From Siphonodentalium dalli (taxonomy: Eukaryota > Mollusca > Scaphopoda > Gadilida > Siphonodentaliidae): DNA of 64,000 bases. This document shows positions 58,350 to 64,000 of the stretch, in pieces (positions within the stretch are counted from its first letter, which is position 1; the number at the start of each line of letters is the position of its first letter). The translations under genes and the position numbers were made by a program. The notes under the pieces are model-generated. The model searched no databases. It was not told the origin of the DNA and saw only the letters and a list, made by a program, of their open reading frames with translations. The stretch spans positions 1,984,001 through 2,048,000 of the forward strand of contig CP136062.1 of NCBI GenBank assembly GCA_032622095.1, written 5' to 3'.

Positions 58350-59535
58350 CGCTTATTATCATCAATACATATTTATAACGAACCAAAGACGCTTTGGATC
58401 GTATATAGGCTATATCTGATTTTGTGACGTCACCAATTTTTAAGTAATACGACCCTTGGATTTTGAATTTTGAGGAGCAGAAATGTCGCACATAGGATCG
58501 GTGGGCCTAAAGCATTATTGTCGTAAAACTTGAAACTATAGATATATTACTGTAGTCTATAGGCAGTAATAATATATAATGATTATATGTAAGATGATAT
58601 TTATATATGTATTTTATCTTGGATTACGCTAGAATATTGTCATAACCAATAAATAATTTGAATTTGTATATTGTCGTAATCGGTTGTCAAGACCAACACA
58701 AATCAGTCGATAATTGTTTACAAATTAAAAAACATTTTCCCAGAAAACTATATTAATAACAGTCGCATCAATGCCCATGTTGAGAATATCTTCAATTTTC
58801 AATCGGTATTTTAGATAGATTCGTGCAATATTCATAAGTTTAAAGCAGAGTAACCCGGGCCAGGCTATTATTATTAACTTGTTTCGATCATCGACGAATA
58901 TTGTATAGATCGATGTTTCGATTCAGTCAATCAGTGCTCGTCGATAAAATCTAAAAATAAATCCGATAAATAAAATTTGATGATAACTTATAGTTCCAAA
59001 CGCATTGACAATTTAAACCCATAATATTCTGCAATTGTATGAAACAAACTACTTATTTAATTGTATTGAGGTTTAATAATGTTATAAAATGTTGTATTTC
59101 TAACAACCACGGACGAAGAGATGTGAGTTTGTGCTATAAATTAATACGCAATCACAATTCACAAATAGTCCCGCCGCAGAAATAATTCGTGAACACGAGG
59201 TGCAATTTATGTGAATATCGGCATAAACCGAGCACAACAACCGACTGTGACTAGCAGGTAAGTTACGTCAGTATGTGTGCATATTTGTGAACTCCATCTG
59301 TCCATAATTTCTAAGCATAGATACTTTCAACGTGATGACAATTTTGCAAATGAAAACAACAGAAAACTTGGAAAATTCGATGCACCATCATTGGCATCAA
59401 AACATCAATCATGGTAGGCCTATTGTCAATGTCATTATGTTCAAAGTTCTACATGGTGATATTCAATCAGCAACCATTGATTAGATGCCAACAACAATCA
59501 ATGAATCATTGCACTAAGTGAACGTTACATTAACT
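58350..59535. other. No gene seen; weak promoter and donor-like motifs
   Basis: AT-rich with no domain-bearing ORF. TATAAATT (59135) lies about 120 bases before a strong splice-donor match CAG|GTAAGT (59257). No coding exon is recognised, so this is noted only. Confidence 0.3.
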
Positions 59536-59539
59536 TGCT

Positions 59540-60640
59540 TAAGTGTACATTCAGACAACCACGATGCAATAGTAAGTGGACAGATTTCCGTCGTAGGAAG
59601 TAACTGGTGGCTGGACTGCGCACGTCCAAATCGTAGGGCATAAAATAATATCAAGCTCTTGATTTTAGATGCTAAACCGTGGCATTCTTGGTTATCACCA
59701 CTTGCGGCTTAATCGCAGTCGTGTGTACATAAAAATTGAAGCTTGAAATGATAGCAGGCCAGTAGTCAATCACATGCTTTAGGAACAATCTATGATATCA
59801 TAATGTATGCAACATCGCAAGCGTCCGAACAAACTATCGACGATCATGTCGGGCTTGGTTCCTCTACTTACGATTGAATCATGGTCGTCTGAATGTACAC
59901 TAAGGCAACCATGCATGATTCAATTGTAAGTGCCACCACACACGCTGCGATTAAAATCGTAAGTGGGGAAAATCGCAGGAGGAAGCATCCAATGCGCATG
60001 CCCACGACAATATCGTAGCCAAATCATAGTGATCGAGCACTGTTTGATTTTACCAGGAAAATCGTGGCGTGACCTTGGCAACTGTAGCTGTCACATGACC
60101 ACTGTCGCACTGGTCATGTTGTAAATACCACGAAAATTAAACATTCAAAAATGGCGCAACGTTTACAAACTTCTTGCACTTACAAAAACGAGGCCACATT
60201 GGTGGAGATGTGGCACGACAGGGAGTGCATGCCTATACCATATATCAGGCAAGGAGAAGAGGGCTGTCGCAATTGTTGAAATTCAATTGGGGCAGCTGAG
60301 CCTGTTGAGTTGACAGGTACAAAAATGTCAAAATAAAAACAATATTCAATTTCACTTGAACTTTCAACATCAAATTGTTAGTTTAGAAAATTTAGAAACA
60401 TGCCATGCATATGTATTTAGTTGCATAATGTGGAGAATGTGGTCTAACGTTTTGCTATCATGTGATTGATCACGTGGATAAAATCGTAGCTGTAAACATC
60501 GCAGCACCATAGCGTCTGCGGGCAAGCTACGATTTCTCCACCTACGATTTTCTCCACTGACAATTTTAATCGTAGCGTCTGCGGTGGCACTAAGTGGAAG
60601 AATTTCCATCGTAGGAAGTAACGCAGATTAATCGACGACG
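59540..60640. repeat. Block of nested inverted and direct repeats
   Basis: GTGTACATTCAGAC (59547) recurs inverted near 59889 as GTCTGAATGTACAC. ACTTACGATTGAATCATGGT (59868) pairs with ACCATGCATGATTCAATTGT, a hairpin with a short loop. The segment GTGCCACC..ACGCTGCGATTAAAAT (59930) recurs inverted near 60560-60595. AATTTCCATCGTAGGAAGTAAC near 60600 is a direct relative of GATTTCCGTCGTAGGAAGTAAC near 59582. The whole looks like one or more decayed elements with long subterminal inverted repeats. ORFs at 60370-60653 (minus) lie in it. Confidence 0.6.
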
Positions 60641-60845
60641 GAAATGGTGTCAATTATCGGCTTTATCAAGGGTTCATCGATTATACGATTAATCGTGGCA
60701 CCCCTACTCGCTTTGGCAGCTGCCAGCTGGGGCCAGGCTATATAACGACATTGCTGGTTTTATGTGATGGAGGAAACCCGTGTACGCCATACTAGTAGGG
60801 TTAAACAATTAATTAACTCGGAATTTTGCTGTCCACTAGTCGAAA
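60641..60845. other. No gene seen
   Basis: Short unique-looking interval between the inverted-repeat block and the next hairpin. Confidence 0.35.
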
Positions 60846-60849
60846 CATT

Positions 60850-60995
60850 ATTAGTTATCTTCGGCAACATCGGGGGTACATGTAGATTTAATACCTGGAT
60901 GTCGATTTTGAACCCTGAGGCGAGCAGAGGGGTTCAAAAAGAGACATACAGGTATTAAATCTCCATGTACCCCATGATGTTGCCGGAGATAATGA
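60850..60995. repeat. Hairpin element with about 60-bp arms
   Basis: AGTTATCTTCGGCAACATCG (60853) pairs with the GATGTTGCCGGAGAT region (60976-60990). GGGGTACATGTAGATTTAAT pairs with ATTAAATCTCCATGTACCCC, ATACCTG with CAGGTAT, and TTTGAACCC with GGGTTCAAA around a loop near 60921. A related TGTGGGGACAAA string recurs near 62961. Probably a foldback MITE. Confidence 0.8.
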
Positions 60996-61100
60996 TTTTG
61001 TCCCCACAACAATAACCATGTCTCCTTAATTGAAGTGTGTTTTTCATAGGTTATCGGATTAATTCACACCAATAAGAATGAAAGTGTCAATGACACTGTA

Positions 61101-62715
61101 GCTCAACTTAGGTAAGTGAATAATTTAATGGTTGAAATGTCTAACCTACATGTACATGTAGGCTGTAGCTGTGCCAAAGGATTTAGTCATGCAAAGAGTA
61201 AAATCCAAGATGGCTGCTGGCGGCCATGTTTTTTGGCTGAATGACCTCAAAATGACTCGTTTCCCATCTACATGTCATTGTTAACATCCATGATAAATTT
61301 CATGAAGATCCGACTAAAGCTACGACCTGCAGCCCACGCCAAAGGATTTAGTCATGTAAAGAGTAAAATCCAAGATGGCTGCTGGTGGCCATGTTTTTTG
61401 GCCGAACGACCCCAAAATGACTCGATCCCATCTACATTTCAATATTAACATCCATGACAAATTTCATGATCATCAGTCGAATAGTACGACCTGTAGCCCG
61501 CACCAATGGATTTAATTTTGAAATCCAAGATGGCCTCCAGCGGCCATGTTTTTTGGCTGAATAACCTCAAAAGGACTCGTTCCCGTCTACATGTAATTGA
61601 TAACATCCATGACAATTTTCACGAAGATCCGACTAAAGCTAAGACGTGTAGCCCGCGCCAAAGGATTTAGTCATGCAAAGAGTAAAATCCAAGATGGCTG
61701 CTGGCGACCATGTTTTTTGGCCAAACGACCCCAAAATGACTCATTCCAATCTACATGTCATTGTTAACATCCATGACACATTTCATGAATATCCGACTAA
61801 AGCTACAGTACGACCTGCAGCCCGCGCCAAAGGATTTAGTCATGTAAAGAGTAAAATCCAAGATGACAGCTGGCAGCCATGATTTTTGGCCAAACGACCC
61901 CAAAATGACCCGTTCTCATCTACATTTCAATATTAACATCCATGACAAATTTCATGATTATCAGTCGAATAGTACGACCTGTAGCCCGCACAATGGATTT
62001 AATTTTGAAATCCAAGATGGCCTCCAGCGGCCATGATTTTTGGCTGAATAACCTCAAAAGGACTCGTTCCCATCTACATGTCATTGTTAACATCCATGAC
62101 AAATTTCATGAAGATCGGACTAAAGCTACGACCTGTAGCCCGCGCCAAAGGATTTAGTCATGCAAAGAGTAAAATCCAAGATGGCTGCTGGCGGCCATGT
62201 TTTTTGGCCGAACGACCCCAAAATGACTCGTTCCAATCTACATTTCATTGTTAATATCCATGATAAATTTCATGAAGATCCGACTTAAGCTACGACCTGC
62301 AGCCCACGCCAAAGGATTTAGTCATGCAAAGAGTAAAATCCAAAATGGCTGTTGGTGGCCATGTTTTTTGGCCGAACGACCCCAAAATGACTCGATCCCA
62401 TCTACATTTCAATATTAACATCTATGACAAATTTCATGATCATCAGTCGAATAGTACGACCTGTAGCCCGCACCAATGGATTTAATTTTGAAATCCAAGA
62501 TGGCCGCCAGCGGCCATGTTTTTTGGCCGAATGACCCCAAAATGACTCGTTCCCATCTACATGTCAATGTCAACATTCTTGACAAATTTCATAAAGATCA
62601 AACCAAAGGTACGACCTGTAGCTCGTGCCAAAGGAAATTGTTGACAGACACACAAAGACACGGACGACGGATGCCAACCCATGGCAATAGCTCAAACTTA
62701 CAAAGTAAGTTGAGC
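61101..62715. mobile_element. TIR-bounded element holding a higher-order repeat array (1615 bp)
   Basis: The ends GCTCAACTTA (61101) and TAAGTTGAGC (62715) are exact 10-base inverted repeats flanked by TA on both sides. Inside are nine monomers of about 155-169 bases, each with AAATCCAAGATGGC, GGCCATGTTTTTTGGC, CCAAAATGACTCG, AACATCCATGA(C/T)AAATTTCATGA and CGACCTG(C/T)AGCCCGC. The right end has a GACAGACACACAAAGACAC tail. It carries no coding sequence; the ORFs inside are translated monomers. Confidence 0.8.
61205..62640. repeat. Three copies of an A-A'-B trimer, about 485-bp higher-order unit
   Basis: Monomer positions (from CCAAGATGG or its variants) are 61205, 61370, 61525, 61689, 61858, 62012, 62176, 62340 and 62495. 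Types repeat in order: A (preceded by CATGCAAAGAGTAAAAT), A' (CATTTCAATATTAACATC and a CAGTCGAATAGTACGACC ending) and B (preceded by ATGGATTTAATTTTGAAAT). Same-type spacing is 484, 487, 488, 482, 487 and 483, whereas neighbour spacing is 154-169. That is a true higher-order repeat. In the fifth monomer the GGCTGC string is changed to GACAGC. Confidence 0.88.
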
Positions 62716-63315
62716 TAATAATTCAGTAGCTGACCTAAGGACCTGGGGTCAGGTGACGTCAAATTCGGAGTGTGAGAGCAACATCACGATTGGTGGAAAC
62801 TGCGAGTTCAAGGGTCATTCATATACCCCTGATGTTTCACGTGCTCATATACCCCCGATGTTTGGCGCACATTCTCTTATACCCCGCCGTCAAGGGTGAC
62901 GGGGGACATGGTGATTTAAACATGGCGTTGTAGCCAATCAGATTGCTAGTTACAACCGGGTGTGGGGACAAAGTGTATTAGTTACATGTATAACATTTTC
63001 AAGATCGATTCCGGCATAAACGGTGTAAACTGCGTGTAAGTTACGGTAAGTATAACGTTTGGTGGCACCCGGAATTGACAGTGTTACTAGTACTAATATA
63101 GATGGTGACCCGACTATTAATTGAAAAAATGAAATTGACAAGACAATGTCTCACTCGTCGTTTGAGGTCAAAGACATCACTGCGACATGATGGCAATGAT
63201 TGATGCTTTATCGTTTGTCGGAGACCGCTTTGATCTAGACACTGTGTATATTTCAATTGATCTCGCACCGTCGGGTTATGATGCGATCTCTGTGAAGGTC
63301 GCTTAAGGATGAAGT
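62716..63315. other. No gene seen
   Basis: A short direct repeat, TCATATACCCC(T/C)GATGTTT, occurs twice near 62818-62862, and CCGTCAAGGGTGACGG near 62886 is a small palindrome. ORFs are short and without domains. Confidence 0.4.
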
Positions 63316-63320
63316 TAAGG

Positions 63321-63360
63321 TGACGTCAATGTCACGTCATTGGTACTACCGTATATAAAT
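63321..63360 (+). promoter_or_regulatory. Candidate promoter cluster: CRE, inverted CCAAT, TATA
   Basis: A consensus cAMP-response-type palindrome TGACGTCA (63321-63328), an ATTGG (inverted CCAAT, 63339-63343) and TATATAAA (63352-63359) lie within 40 bases in the usual order. No initiator match is obvious about 30 bases downstream and no coding exon follows. TGACGTCA also occurs in repeats of this window (for example near 11541 and 18011), so chance or repeat origin is possible. Confidence 0.25.
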
Positions 63361-64000
63361 GAGACTGGATTTAAGAACTGGTTATCGTACCGGTATTCTA
63401 CAACGTCGTAGCCTATACTATAGGGCGTATTTAGTCGGAACATTAACATTTTATAGTGACACCGCTCGGCACCAGTTTATTGGTGATCCCTAAACGAAAT
63501 CTCGAACGCCGATAATAAATTTAAGACCTGTATAAATGATCGTGTTTTTAATCATTATCCACCACATGTCAAATTATATAATTACATTCAGTGTGTTGGA
63601 TAAATATTAAGATGTTTACTGTATTATTTCCCAAATAAATTGGTGTCTATGCAGGGAAATGCGCTATGCAATAGACTGTCATTGCATCAGTCATCAGTGT
63701 ACGCCATGTACAATGAATTTTCCGTACCATGTTATGTTTGAAAGTTTTGATATCGGGTACCGACCAGTCGACGCAACGTGACTTTTGGACCTCGACTAGT
63801 CGACTTTGGAATTCACTAATCGTTTCAACACTAGACTGCGCCACGATTATGGTACAACCGTGATGAACACGCGAACCATCACAGACCTACCGGTACCTGC
63901 AGGTTGCACAATAACACACAGACCTTCCACGAGTAACCAGCGCCGGGACTGGGAGGCCAATACATATGAACAGTGGGCTATTGAGCAACTTAGCCTATAC
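63361..64000. other. No gene seen
   Basis: No recognisable coding region up to the window edge. The 65-codon minus-strand ORF at 63647-63844 has no domain. CGACTAGTCGA-type strings near 63766-63804 are small palindromes. Confidence 0.4.

Noticed and set aside
59251-59254. CTAG followed by CAGG at 59251 as a Helitron terminus
   Set aside because: No hairpin follows, and the sequence reads instead as a CAG|GTAAGT donor-like string.
61673-62718. ORFs with KSKMAASGHVFWPND peptides
   Set aside because: The peptide repeats because the DNA monomer repeats. Spacing of 154-169 bases breaks the frame between monomers.

Overview
The window reads as a gene-poor, repeat-saturated stretch of an animal nuclear genome, probably a marine lophotrochozoan (mollusc-like) or another aquatic invertebrate. 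The base composition is AT-rich. There are no bacterial-type gene arrays. The mobile elements are animal types: Jockey-like, CR1/L2-like and L1-ORF1-like non-LTR elements, a DIRS-like tyrosine recombinase, Helitrons, TTAA-target and TA-target MITEs, and long satellite-like arrays. The organism call is inference. I found no convincing intact cellular protein-coding gene, so the window is best read as intergenic or deep-intronic DNA.

Layout. 0-4.2 kb: diverged direct repeats and a three-copy array of a palindromic Tc1/mariner-like MITE. 4.9-6.5 kb: the 5' half (ORF1 plus the start of the endonuclease) of a non-LTR element on the minus strand. 7.8-10.8 kb: a young 1.5-kb tandem duplication, about 99.5% identical by eye, whose breakpoint lies inside a small Helitron. 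11.2-17.6 kb: a 6.3-kb structure with 1.3-kb inverted arms and no visible transposase. 18.8-21.1 kb: a frameshifted Jockey-like reverse transcriptase with a poly(A) tail. 24.5-25.8 kb: a tRNA-like sequence and a Helitron. 26.2-28.6 kb: a CR1/L2-like 3' fragment abutting a decayed DIRS-like element. 28.9-31.1 kb: three short Helitrons joined head to tail with exact CTAG|TC junctions. 31.7-33.8 kb: a (CT)n-containing tandem repeat interrupted by a Helitron. 34-47 kb: tandem repeats, hairpins and three TTAA MITEs. 48-55 kb: an L1-ORF1-like relic and a tandem family interrupted by a 3.4-kb Helitron. 56-58 kb: a TTAA MITE holding two mirror-image palindromes, and a second ORF1-like relic. 59.5-62.7 kb: inverted-repeat blocks and a TIR-bounded array of three 485-bp higher-order units.

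The most interesting signals are structural. (1) Several non-autonomous Helitrons have readable termini: TC at the 5' end, a hairpin plus CTAG at the 3' end, and an A|T target. They include a head-to-tail array and two insertions supported by related unoccupied sequence in the window. (2) Five MITEs have exact TTAA duplications and at least four different TIRs. (3) A short motif close to AAGTTTCATCGAAATCGG recurs in several otherwise different elements and is tandemly amplified in three of them, twice as higher-order repeats.

Everything was read by eye. Boundaries of diverged repeats are approximate (tens of bases). Family names rest on motif recognition, not on database searches.
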